Positions 35,784 to 44,432 of a stretch of DNA of 64,000 nt are shown here, piece after piece (the first letter of the stretch is position 1; each line of letters opens with the position of its first letter). Below the pieces are notes generated by a model that was given only the letters and a program-made list of their open reading frames with translations, was not told where the DNA came from and did not search any database. Source of the DNA: Mucilaginibacter psychrotolerans (GTDB lineage: Bacteria; Bacteroidota; Bacteroidia; Sphingobacteriales; Sphingobacteriaceae); contig NZ_SOZE01000017.1 of the NCBI RefSeq assembly GCF_004519315.1, positions 62,001 to 126,000 of the forward strand. The letters run 5' to 3'. Both the position numbers and the translations under genes were made by a program.

Positions 35784-37625
35784 ATGAAAATCGAGTACTT
35801 CTACATAAAAGGGTTCAGAAGAATAAAAGAAGCCAAAGTCGAATGTGGTGACGCCACATTTCTAATCGGGGAAAATAATATTGGAAAAAGTAGCATACTT
35901 ACTGCATTGGAGTTGTTTTTTTCCGATGCCAAAAATCTTGAAGAGGAAGATTATTTCAAGATTGACGAACCTAAATTCCAAACTGACGAAATTGTTTTTG
36001 AAGTAAAATTAACCGATTTGCCGACTGAATCTAATCACTGGCGTGGATTTAAGGGCAGGATTTTTTCAGAGACAACTAACGGCGAAACTCTTAACTGCAT
36101 TTACTACAGAAAAACCTATCCAAGGGGCGGTACAGCCAGGCGAGAAATGAGGTCGTGCCGTAAAACCATCCGGAATGAATTTGCAAAATGTAAAACCTTT
36201 GATGATTATATTACTGCAGGTATCAGTGCAGCGGTCATAGCTGAGTGCTTCGAGGGAGAAATAAACACTACTAAAGCGATTACCAATAAAGACAAGGAAA
36301 AACTTGACTTAATATCAGAAATTTGGGATGTCGACGAAACGAATTCTGAGTGGGCCACGAATCCAGGAGGTATCGAACAAAACATCTTAGTCAAACTGCC
36401 AAGGTTTTTACTTATTCCGGCGGAAAATGGGAAGAATGAGATTAACAAGCAAGGTGGCGCTCTTCAAAATACAATGAAAGAACTTTTCAGTGAAGTCAGA
36501 GAGGCGTCTGACAATTACAAACAAGCCCAAATGTACTTAGATAGACTCGCCTTAGAACTTGACCCGAATGATCAGACACAGGAATTTGGAAAGATGCTAA
36601 TTGATATTAATAACATTATCAGCGGCGTTTTTACAGGTTCTAAAATTCATATTACCACTAATCTTAGTGATCCGGGTTCTTCTATTAAGCCTACCTTCGA
36701 TATCCAAATGTCGAGCAATGTCAAAACCAATCCCGAAAGACAAGGAATGGGGGCCTTAAGGTCAACAGTCTTTGCTCTATTACGTTATAGGGAAAGATTT
36801 GCACAAAGAAAGATTAAGGAAGGCGTATTAATCAGGCCATTAATTATCGGTTTTGAAGAACCGGAAATGTACCTCCACCCAAACGCAGCCAGCTTGATGC
36901 GTGAAAAATTGTATGAACTGGCTACGTCTTCCAATTCAAAGATTATCTGCACGACGCACTCGCCATATATGATTGACCTGAGTAGAAAAATCGACAATGA
37001 AAGCTATCCTAAACAAGTGCTCAATTTATTAAGTTTAAAAATGGATGCAGAACATGCCATTCCAGTCACAACGGTTATGCCCTTTAACACAACCCAAGCT
37101 TTTAAGAATTTGCAAGCAGACGACAAGCAATTCGTTAAGTTCGTTTTGAAGATTGACGATTCGATAGCGAAGGTCTTTTTTTGCAGCAAAGTCATTGTTG
37201 TAGAAGGTGACACAGAAGAACTCTTAATAAAAGAAACTGTGCAGCGCCTGCCCTCGGCCAAAATGAAACAATTTTTATGCGACTATCAAATTGTTAAGGC
37301 CAGAGGAAAAGCAGTTATCATTTCGCTAGTAAAATATTTAAGGATACTGGGTATCGAACCGTTTGTTATCCATGATATGGATACCGAAGCTGGCGCGATT
37401 ATATTCAATGATCCAATATTAGCAAGTTTGGATAACTTAGAGGATCGTAGGCTAATGGTAAAACATACTATAGAGGACCTATTGGGGTATGCTGAACCGA
37501 TTAATGAAAAGCCTTACAAAGCTTATAAATTTATCAATGAAAACTGGGGAGACGAATGGAAAGACGTAAATGAACCGTGGAAGGAAATATTCGAAAATAG
37601 AGTGTCACCTGAACTCTTTGTTTAA
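35784..37625 (+). CDS. OLD-family ATP-dependent nuclease
   Basis: The 613-residue product has an SMC/ABC-type ATPase: Walker A GENNIGKSS near residues 28-36, Walker B FEEPEMYLHP near 357 and a CTTHSPYMI switch near 392, followed by a C-terminal Toprim domain with VVEGDTEELL near 471 and HDMDTEAG near 529. This is the OLD (overcome lysogenization defect) architecture, an ATPase fused to a nuclease. It has no partner UvrD-type helicase (as in Gabija) directly next to it, so it is best described as a solitary class-1-like OLD nuclease. It is divergent from Hachiman and convergent with the Mrr-nSTAND gene, clearly in a defence cluster. Confidence 0.85.
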   Translation: MKIEYFYIKGFRRIKEAKVECGDATFLIGENNIGKSSILTALELFFSDAKNLEEEDYFKIDEPKFQTDEIVFEVKLTDLPTESNHWRGFKGRIFSETTNGETLNCIYYRKTYPRGGTARREMRSCRKTIRNEFAKCKTFDDYITAGISAAVIAECFEGEINTTKAITNKDKEKLDLISEIWDVDETNSEWATNPGGIEQNILVKLPRFLLIPAENGKNEINKQGGALQNTMKELFSEVREASDNYKQAQMYLDRLALELDPNDQTQEFGKMLIDINNIISGVFTGSKIHITTNLSDPGSSIKPTFDIQMSSNVKTNPERQGMGALRSTVFALLRYRERFAQRKIKEGVLIRPLIIGFEEPEMYLHPNAASLMREKLYELATSSNSKIICTTHSPYMIDLSRKIDNESYPKQVLNLLSLKMDAEHAIPVTTVMPFNTTQAFKNLQADDKQFVKFVLKIDDSIAKVFFCSKVIVVEGDTEELLIKETVQRLPSAKMKQFLCDYQIVKARGKAVIISLVKYLRILGIEPFVIHDMDTEAGAIIFNDPILASLDNLEDRRLMVKHTIEDLLGYAEPINEKPYKAYKFINENWGDEWKDVNEPWKEIFENRVSPELFV

Positions 37626-37847
37626 GGAATTAAAACGAAAGTTGCTCTTGTACCGATTAAATTCATCCCCCACATTATAATTCCTTTAATACAAAGAACT
37701 CGATTAAAGGGAGGAGTTTACGAGACTGTCCAGTTAAAACGCCTGCCTATAAAACAGCGAACATTTAATAGTCCAAGTATTATTTTATAGAAAACATTAA
37801 GATTCATAGAGGGTTCTCAAATATTCACGGAATTGCTCCTCAACCGT

Positions 37848-40127
37848 TCATTCGTTTATATCATCAAAGATGCTCCTGTCACTGCCTGGCTTTGCAAAAC
37901 TAGGTTTTGCACTAAATCTGCCAGGAGTAGAAGCGGGATAGTACTCTTGATTATTTCGCCAATTTTCTAACTCTGTATCTTGGTTCTTAATGATTTGCAA
38001 AAAAGCTGGTTCACGTTCAAATTCATCTTTTAGAGTACTTAAAAGTGACGAAAATTTATCTGTGTATTCGTCAGGGGTGTCATCTCCATTTTCATTAAAC
38101 TCTTCTTGCAACCTTTCACGCATCAGTTCCAATTTTGGTAAGAGTCCTAATTCGACCCGGTTTTTAATTTCGCTAAGCTCATCGTCAGTAAACATTCCTT
38201 GGAATTGTTTATTTTCGAAAATGTAAACATCTTCTCCAGCGACAGCATACTTCATCACTCTTTGTAGAAGTTCTAAGCGGATTTCTTCCGGTAATAAGCC
38301 AAAACTATGCAAACGAATAGCAAGCGCGATATGTGGTGATATCGACAAGTATAAACCTGGCATGCTTACTTCGTTTAATAAGTCTCTACGCACTGTAAAG
38401 AATTGTTTTAAAAATTCCTTTGAACATCGTCTTGCAAGAAAGTTAAATAGGTTTCTTTTACCGTAGTATTTTCTTGTCCAGTCTTCCTTATATGAGTCGT
38501 CAGTTTCGTACATTTTAAGCCTTTCCAAAACGATCGGGTAAACAACTTTAGGAATGATAAGCGCTTTTTCCACTTTTAGGTCGCCCATTGTAACCTGACT
38601 CATCATTTTTGACAGCGAACTGCCTTGAACATAAACACCTAAAAGTTCCGGCGTTTTCGCAATAACCTTTGCAAACGCATCACCAACCGTTGGGTGTTTA
38701 AATTGCCAATCCGCATCGTCTTCCGAAGTTATATGCTGAACAAAACTACCTGCCATTGATTGAAGGGCAATAAGGCATTGGGCAGTATTACTTCCAATTC
38801 GCTCGATAATTTCTTTTTCACTTTCATTTAGAGAAATTGGGCTGGCCAATCTTCCGTTGCTCATATAAACAAGCGCTAACGCCGCCTTACTATCTACATC
38901 CAACCCAACTAACGTATCGATTAAAAATTGTTCCTGCCCGATTACGAAATTTTCAATTGTTATAGGGTGTAAGATTAGATCTTTTGTAAAAGCAGGATCA
39001 GACAACCTTCGTGCAGTCTCAGGAATAAATCTCTCATGGTTTGCAATCAAATCAAGGTGAGGCTTGATTTCAGTAATGAACTCCGGCTGTTGCTTCCCAA
39101 GTTTTAAATGGTTGTACAATATTTGCTGCTTTTCCTTAAGACTAAGGTTATGTACATCGATCACGACACGACTTTCCTTAAATAGAGGAAACGCACTTTC
39201 CTTTAAGTCGTTTCGCGCCCGGTCATAGATATAATCGCGCGATGTCATAACGATTTTTACGCCGCTTTTGACCATCGCTTTAACTTCGCTTAAAATGCTA
39301 TTCCAAGATTGGACTAAGCCACTTTCGTATTGCATGGCCCCAAATGCATCATCTATCCAAAACAGCCTTGCTTCGCCGTCAGGATTCCAATGTTTTAAGA
39401 GTAAATCAGGCTTGGCTACTTTAATCGTATGCGCTTTCCATTGATCGATTGCACCTACAGCCAACATCGATGCGATAGTTGTTTTACCTGCGGCTGGTTC
39501 ACCGATTAGTAATACAAAACCCTCTTGGTCAATCGCATCTGCAGCACGATAATAAGCATCGGTTAGAACGACTTTAGCTAAATCATCTTTCATTGATGCT
39601 AATAAAGATTCAGCTTGCTTAAATGCTCGCTCGTCAAAAATTTCTGATAAGTCTCCAAGTCCGTAAACGCGCGGTACAAGCATCCGCAATCTTTTATTTT
39701 CGGTTAGCTGTTCATTTATCCAGTTCGAACCATGGCAAATAACTTCTTTTGCACCTGCCGCTTTGAAATAATCTTCAATATCTTCCGCAGCTATTCCAGA
39801 GATTTCAGCGTTAGTCATAATTAGATAAAAGTCACACCTTCCGTCTTTGGCTAAGCGTTTAACTTTTTCATACTCGTCCTTCAAATCAGCTACAGTTAGC
39901 TTTTCGTTTACCTTGCTGGTAAACTTGCTCTGAATAACGTACCGACCTCTAATTTCTTTCCCCGAGGGTTCTTTCCAAATTCCGGTAAAAGCGCCATCGC
40001 GACCGCCATCTTTAGAATCAAGATAACGTTCAATTGGTTGTTTGAAAACTTCCTTACAAATCGAATGACAAAGGCTTTGAAAACTACTCCAACCAAGTTT
40101 GTGAAGTTGAAAGTCAATGATATTCAT
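37848..40127 (-). CDS. Mrr-like nuclease fused to nSTAND3-type NTPase
   Basis: The 759-residue product has an N-terminal Mrr-type PD-(D/E)xK domain: SKDGGRDGAFTG near residue 38-49 and YVIQSKFTS near 64-72 (Asp...Gln-x-Lys). A STAND-type P-loop NTPase follows, with Walker A GEPAAGKTTIA near residue 203 and the nSTAND3-type Walker B FWIDDAFG near 256-263 and MTSRDYIYDRA near 295. The C-terminal ~350 residues are helical and may be the sensor. This layout, nuclease effector plus STAND NTPase plus helical sensor, is the logic of Avs-type antiphage ATPases; the trigger is unknown. It is convergent with the OLD gene. Confidence 0.82.
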   Translation of the reverse strand: MNIIDFQLHKLGWSSFQSLCHSICKEVFKQPIERYLDSKDGGRDGAFTGIWKEPSGKEIRGRYVIQSKFTSKVNEKLTVADLKDEYEKVKRLAKDGRCDFYLIMTNAEISGIAAEDIEDYFKAAGAKEVICHGSNWINEQLTENKRLRMLVPRVYGLGDLSEIFDERAFKQAESLLASMKDDLAKVVLTDAYYRAADAIDQEGFVLLIGEPAAGKTTIASMLAVGAIDQWKAHTIKVAKPDLLLKHWNPDGEARLFWIDDAFGAMQYESGLVQSWNSILSEVKAMVKSGVKIVMTSRDYIYDRARNDLKESAFPLFKESRVVIDVHNLSLKEKQQILYNHLKLGKQQPEFITEIKPHLDLIANHERFIPETARRLSDPAFTKDLILHPITIENFVIGQEQFLIDTLVGLDVDSKAALALVYMSNGRLASPISLNESEKEIIERIGSNTAQCLIALQSMAGSFVQHITSEDDADWQFKHPTVGDAFAKVIAKTPELLGVYVQGSSLSKMMSQVTMGDLKVEKALIIPKVVYPIVLERLKMYETDDSYKEDWTRKYYGKRNLFNFLARRCSKEFLKQFFTVRRDLLNEVSMPGLYLSISPHIALAIRLHSFGLLPEEIRLELLQRVMKYAVAGEDVYIFENKQFQGMFTDDELSEIKNRVELGLLPKLELMRERLQEEFNENGDDTPDEYTDKFSSLLSTLKDEFEREPAFLQIIKNQDTELENWRNNQEYYPASTPGRFSAKPSFAKPGSDRSIFDDINE

Positions 40128-40381
40128 GTAACAACTGATTAGATTTCATAAAAATAGGATTATCAAGTCGCTTAATGTAACTATCGGCGCACCGCAATTC
40201 AAGAACATTCTAAAATTTCTCCCTAAAGCATCCACGAACCATACCGCCTGTTCACAGCGGGAATTAATTTAACGTACCGCTTGTTTTCTATTTAGAAGTG
40301 ATACACTACCATTCTATAATTCTAATTCCTTTGCTATAAATTTTTCACTTCGCTATTGGTAAGTGTCAATTACCAGCGAAT

Positions 40382-41521
40382 TCAATGATGAGGCTGATAC
40401 TGGTAGAGAAATATCCAAATTATAATAAGTGCCGAGGGAATTAGCCACAACAACATAGTTATCATACGTAATCTGAACCGCTGATTGCCCAGTTCCTGTT
40501 CCACTAACAAAAAACGCTTATCGAACTGTTTCAAATTTTCGCCGGAAAAAGTATTTTTGTAATTGGCGATATTAGTAGCAGTAAATAAAAGTGAACTATA
40601 TTGGTTTGCCAAGAAAATTTGGATTAGAACCGCAAATATTATTAGACTACCTGCAGCGATCCAGTTTTTAGTTTCGTTAAGCTTAACAAAATCAAAGGCT
40701 GAAAACACCAAAATAAAAGCTGTTGGTATTGCCACGAGCTTAGTTTGCGAGTCGTTAATAACCGCTTGTATTTTTTGTGTGTATTCCAGTGCCTTAGCAT
40801 CTAATTCCAGCCTCAGCTTATTGAGGGAGAAATCGCGCAAATAGTACTGATAAGCGGCCAACGTTTTATCGGCAAATTCTGCCATTTTTTGCAGCAACAC
40901 ACGAAAGCGGTCTTCCTCCTTTACCCCGGCGAGATAGTCGATGAGCTCATTTATGTATAATAGTTTTTCAGGGCTATCGTTGGCTGCAAAAACTTCCGTA
41001 ACCCGCTTCAGGCCAATCCTATCTTGATCCGAGAAGCTGCTAATCGGAATTGCGTCATAGTGCAATGGCAGGATTAGTCCTTTATCTTCCCGGAAGATCA
41101 CCGCGTAATCAAATTCGTTATCCGTGTACACATGCTTTGCCAGCATTTTTATTGCAGTGATCAGTGCTTGGGTTGCCAGGTAGCTATCATAAAATATTCC
41201 GCCTTTGTCGTCACTATACCCTGCCGCGGCTATATAAACGCGGCTCGTTGGGGCTTCATAGCGGTGTTTACGGATTAACGCATCTGTGTCTGTGAAATAC
41301 CCCATGCTGGCAAGCTTCCCTGAAGATAGATATAGGTTGACGGCTTGCCCGATTTCATTTTTAAAATCGGTATTTTCAATAATTTGAAGATCCAACATCG
41401 AGGTGATGCAAGCTTGCATGTGTACGTCAGCAATTTGCAATTCACATGCAAGAGTACCATTACTAGCGTTGCTTTGGGATAAGCCAATCAATCGTACAAT
41501 CTCTTCGAGCATGAGTCTCAA
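40382..41521 (-). CDS. Three-TM membrane protein paired with the NdpA-like gene
   Basis: The 379-residue product has a soluble N-terminal part of ~260 residues, rich in helices, followed by three hydrophobic helices (about residues 267-287, 293-319 and 350-372), with its C-terminus just after the last. I do not recognise a family; the N-terminus (EEIVRLIGLSQSNASNGT) is not a signal peptide. Its gene overlaps the stop of the upstream NdpA-like gene by 4 bases (ATGA), so they are translated together. Given the defence-island location, a DNA-sensing protein coupled to a membrane effector is plausible; that is inference from layout only. Confidence 0.7.
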   Translation of the reverse strand: MRLMLEEIVRLIGLSQSNASNGTLACELQIADVHMQACITSMLDLQIIENTDFKNEIGQAVNLYLSSGKLASMGYFTDTDALIRKHRYEAPTSRVYIAAAGYSDDKGGIFYDSYLATQALITAIKMLAKHVYTDNEFDYAVIFREDKGLILPLHYDAIPISSFSDQDRIGLKRVTEVFAANDSPEKLLYINELIDYLAGVKEEDRFRVLLQKMAEFADKTLAAYQYYLRDFSLNKLRLELDAKALEYTQKIQAVINDSQTKLVAIPTAFILVFSAFDFVKLNETKNWIAAGSLIIFAVLIQIFLANQYSSLLFTATNIANYKNTFSGENLKQFDKRFLLVEQELGNQRFRLRMITMLLWLIPSALIIIWIFLYQYQPHH

Positions 41522-42552
41522 GAGCTAAGTTTATCAATTAACGCCTGCGGCAACCGCTTGAATGTTAGTTCGTTTTTTTGTTTATTAAAGAATACGTCCT
41601 TATCCAGCAGCTCGGAATCGAACTCGAGCCGATAATTATCATCACTGTACATGATGTATTTGATTCGGCGCAGCCTTGCTTTATCGCCTTTTATCGTTTC
41701 ACTGACACCGTATGTCTCAGCAGATGCAAATTCCCGGAACTCATCTGTGTTTTCCGGGTTCATCAATGCTGATATAGACGAAAGTTCAATCTCTTTATTT
41801 TCTTTCAGGCAGTCCGTGCAATAGTCTGATACCTGATTTTTCACTTTAATGGTTTGGGTCCGATCCATTCCTTTTTCCTTCGCAAAAGCGTCAATGGCGG
41901 TGATTAAACGATTTGTGGACTCTGTGCTAGTTGTTTTGTTATCACAATCAATGAAAGACTGAAAATAGTAGCTTACATTTTTATTGCCTTTGACAAATGA
42001 TAAGTAAGTGCGGCTTTCGGTATCCGAACCAGATTCGACAAGTTTCCAGCGTGTAAGGTTTATCATGCAGGCAACGTCAACCTTACTTAAGTCAAGGTTT
42101 TTGATGTCTTCCAAAGTCAAATCAGCCTCTCGTACCATATACCCGTCTTTATTATTAATTGTGAGCACGAGCATATACCGGTTACGGGTATCTGTATTAA
42201 TGAAGTCGGTAAATATTAAAAAGCTGCCAGTTGCATTAACAGTATTCTCAAGCACCTTTTTATATTGTTGCGCTGCACTTACCGAGAAGTCGTAAAAGTT
42301 TTCGTCAGCCAAATACTTTTCCAGCCCATTCCGAAAAGTCGGCTCCGCGCCGGCAAAAATGCCATAGGTGGGATTTGATTTTTTATGATAAGATTCATTA
42401 AGTTTGCCAATGAATACTTTTTCCTTGTCGTTTAGATTTAATACGGTCGGGGCTTTTTTAAAACCAACTTTGCGGTCGCCTGCTGTTTTAAGTAATTGGT
42501 GGATTACCATACCTCTAACATCGAGGTTACTGCCGTGTCTTTTAAATTCCAT
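41518..42552 (-). CDS. Nucleoid-associated protein NdpA/YejK-like
   Basis: The 344-residue product resembles the 37-kDa nucleoid-associated (NdpA/YejK) family: a central FLIFTDFINTDTRNRYMLVL region, DLSKVDVACMINLTRW and SYYFQSFIDCDNKTTSTEST, followed by CTDCLKE and a C-terminal strand-rich part. YejK binds chromosomal DNA in E. coli; defence-island homologues have no established role. The gene is the first of a two-gene minus-strand operon with a three-TM protein, overlapping by ATGA. It would be cytoplasmic and DNA-associated. Confidence is moderate because the match is by remembered pattern. Confidence 0.72.
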   Translation of the reverse strand: MEFKRHGSNLDVRGMVIHQLLKTAGDRKVGFKKAPTVLNLNDKEKVFIGKLNESYHKKSNPTYGIFAGAEPTFRNGLEKYLADENFYDFSVSAAQQYKKVLENTVNATGSFLIFTDFINTDTRNRYMLVLTINNKDGYMVREADLTLEDIKNLDLSKVDVACMINLTRWKLVESGSDTESRTYLSFVKGNKNVSYYFQSFIDCDNKTTSTESTNRLITAIDAFAKEKGMDRTQTIKVKNQVSDYCTDCLKENKEIELSSISALMNPENTDEFREFASAETYGVSETIKGDKARLRRIKYIMYSDDNYRLEFDSELLDKDVFFNKQKNELTFKRLPQALIDKLSS

Positions 42553-43011
42553 TCTTGTGAGTTAGGTTTTAGGAATGCAATTTAGACATTTTTTTTAGTT
42601 ATAAAAATTCTACGAATTGTTAAATCTATCGGTAAAGTGACACTATTATCCTCACACAGTAAATGATGTAGGACGTATCGGTTGCTGCAAATCTTGGGCT
42701 CATTTGCTAACCCTTTGATAGTTTTTAATAGGTATTTCGTACCATTAATTTTAGGTGGCCTTGTTTACTTTTGAACTATCAGCCATCTCCAAATGCCGCC
42801 AATATGATTACATGTTACACATAACAGGGTTAGGGGGTAATACTTGCAAAACTAAAGGTGTTGTAAAAAATGCGTTAAGAATGGAAAATTATGTGGCGTT
42901 AAAAAAAAACAACTAAATATTTGTTTATTTCATAGGAATATCGATTAACTTTATCTGTGGTTTCAAAATTTGAGACGGCAACCTATAATAACCTTTAAGC
43001 AATAGATAAAA
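42553..43011. other. Intergenic region upstream of the DUF4365 gene
   Basis: AT-rich and without a gene. It contains the promoters of two divergent genes. A TTACATGTTACACATAACA stretch near 42807-42825 resembles words repeated upstream of the recombinase gene at 49.4-49.7 kb. I see nothing else of note. Confidence 0.4.
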
Positions 43012-44418
43012 GTGGCAAAAACAGCACGAAATAAAGGCTTTGAAGCACAGGAGCTTGGCAACATTGCTGAAAATACATTCTCAGATTTGGTACAAATTTG
43101 GCTGGCTGGCACTGGTGTAAATCGCCCCTCTCGTTTAACTCCAGATTCGCAAAAAATAGACTTTGTAGTGGAGTTGCCATCGCTGTGGAAGGGTATGACT
43201 TCAATGCGAACACATTGGCAGATAAAGTCGTCCTCACAGAAATTCACTAAACATAGACACCCTGAGTTAGATTCCGATTGTTTTCATTTTTCGTTTAGAC
43301 CTAATGACTTGAGGTCATTAAAAGAATCCGTATTGCAGGATGAACATTTTTATCTGGCATTCGCACATAATGTATCTAACGCACAATCTTCGGCATTGCT
43401 CCTACTCCCCCCGAATGAACGATTTGTTTGGTACTGTATAGACCTTAGTCAGCAGATGATAAGAGAGGGTGAAGAAAACTACCTGGTAATTCCTGAACAA
43501 AATGTACTTAACCTATCAACATTTTCGCTATTATGGAGTTCGCTATGGGTTGAAAAATTTTATGACGCACTCACTTCCAGAACAATTAGTGAAATTCCTG
43601 ATCTTGGAAAAATGATAAGGCGCGTATACCCGAATTCTAAGGAAACCAATCTCAGTCCTGTAAATTGGAATGTTATAACGAATAATCTGTCTAAATATGA
43701 GAAAGAGTTCGAAAAAAAGGAATTTACCAAGGTTAGCCTCAGCCTAGGAATAGGAAGTCTTCTTGAAAACATTACTAAGAAACTCTATAGTAAATCAGGG
43801 AAATTAGATACTATACAGACTTATTGTCCTGAATCGTTATATGGAACGGCCAATTTATGGTTATTCGCAAAATCTTATCACGATTTTATGGGTGCCTCGG
43901 GTGTTGTTTTAGAGAAAGGAAAAGCTGGTCAAAATCTTCGCATACTTCCTCTTCCTGATGATCCAGAAAGAATGTCAAAACTTGAAAAAGTATGCATATG
44001 GCATATTGTGCTTTTGTATTCAGCCCTTAAAGTAGAAGTGCGGATCATCTACTGCCCCAAAATCGACGCTGGTAGCGATCATAGCTACTATGGAGGGGGA
44101 ATTGGTTATTTTCCATGGTTGAATATATCTGATGACGGGCTGACGTGGATGATTGAGAATAATATCGATGCTACAAATAGCCGACACAGAGATTTTATTA
44201 ATGAGCACATGAACAATATTTTTATTAACCCCTATCGCCAAAATATTTTCGGAATTGCGAACAGTTTTGACTTACATCCGGACGACCTCCGAACCGCTCC
44301 AAAATGCCCTAAACAATTGTTTGCGAAGAGCAGTAGTTTTATTGAATACCCTAGTGGCATTTTTGGCGGTGCAGGATTCCATTTTCTTGAAAAAGTAAAA
44401 CAACAAATATATAGGTAA
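43012..44418 (+). CDS. DUF4365 nuclease-like protein
   Basis: The 468-residue product starts at GTG 43012 with MAKTARNKGFEAQELGN and AENTF, then SQKIDFVVEL (Asp) and HWQIKSSS (Gln-x-Lys), a PD-(D/E)xK-type nuclease core as in DUF4365. The rest is a longer C-terminal region of unknown nature. DUF4365 proteins occur in defence islands of Bacteria. It starts a plus-strand group; the aldehyde dehydrogenase gene follows 14 bases later, but that gene looks metabolic, so co-transcription may be accidental. I would not exclude another role. Confidence 0.65.
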   Translation: MAKTARNKGFEAQELGNIAENTFSDLVQIWLAGTGVNRPSRLTPDSQKIDFVVELPSLWKGMTSMRTHWQIKSSSQKFTKHRHPELDSDCFHFSFRPNDLRSLKESVLQDEHFYLAFAHNVSNAQSSALLLLPPNERFVWYCIDLSQQMIREGEENYLVIPEQNVLNLSTFSLLWSSLWVEKFYDALTSRTISEIPDLGKMIRRVYPNSKETNLSPVNWNVITNNLSKYEKEFEKKEFTKVSLSLGIGSLLENITKKLYSKSGKLDTIQTYCPESLYGTANLWLFAKSYHDFMGASGVVLEKGKAGQNLRILPLPDDPERMSKLEKVCIWHIVLLYSALKVEVRIIYCPKIDAGSDHSYYGGGIGYFPWLNISDDGLTWMIENNIDATNSRHRDFINEHMNNIFINPYRQNIFGIANSFDLHPDDLRTAPKCPKQLFAKSSSFIEYPSGIFGGAGFHFLEKVKQQIYR

Positions 44419-44432
44419 TAAAATTATTTACT

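Noticed and set aside
35784..40127. Gabija (GajA plus GajB)
   Set aside because: The second gene is on the opposite strand and is an Mrr-nSTAND fusion, not a UvrD-like helicase.
40382..42552. Kiwa system
   Set aside because: The DNA-associated partner looks like NdpA, not the DUF4868 protein KwaB, and the membrane protein has a large soluble N-terminus; only the general layout is similar.
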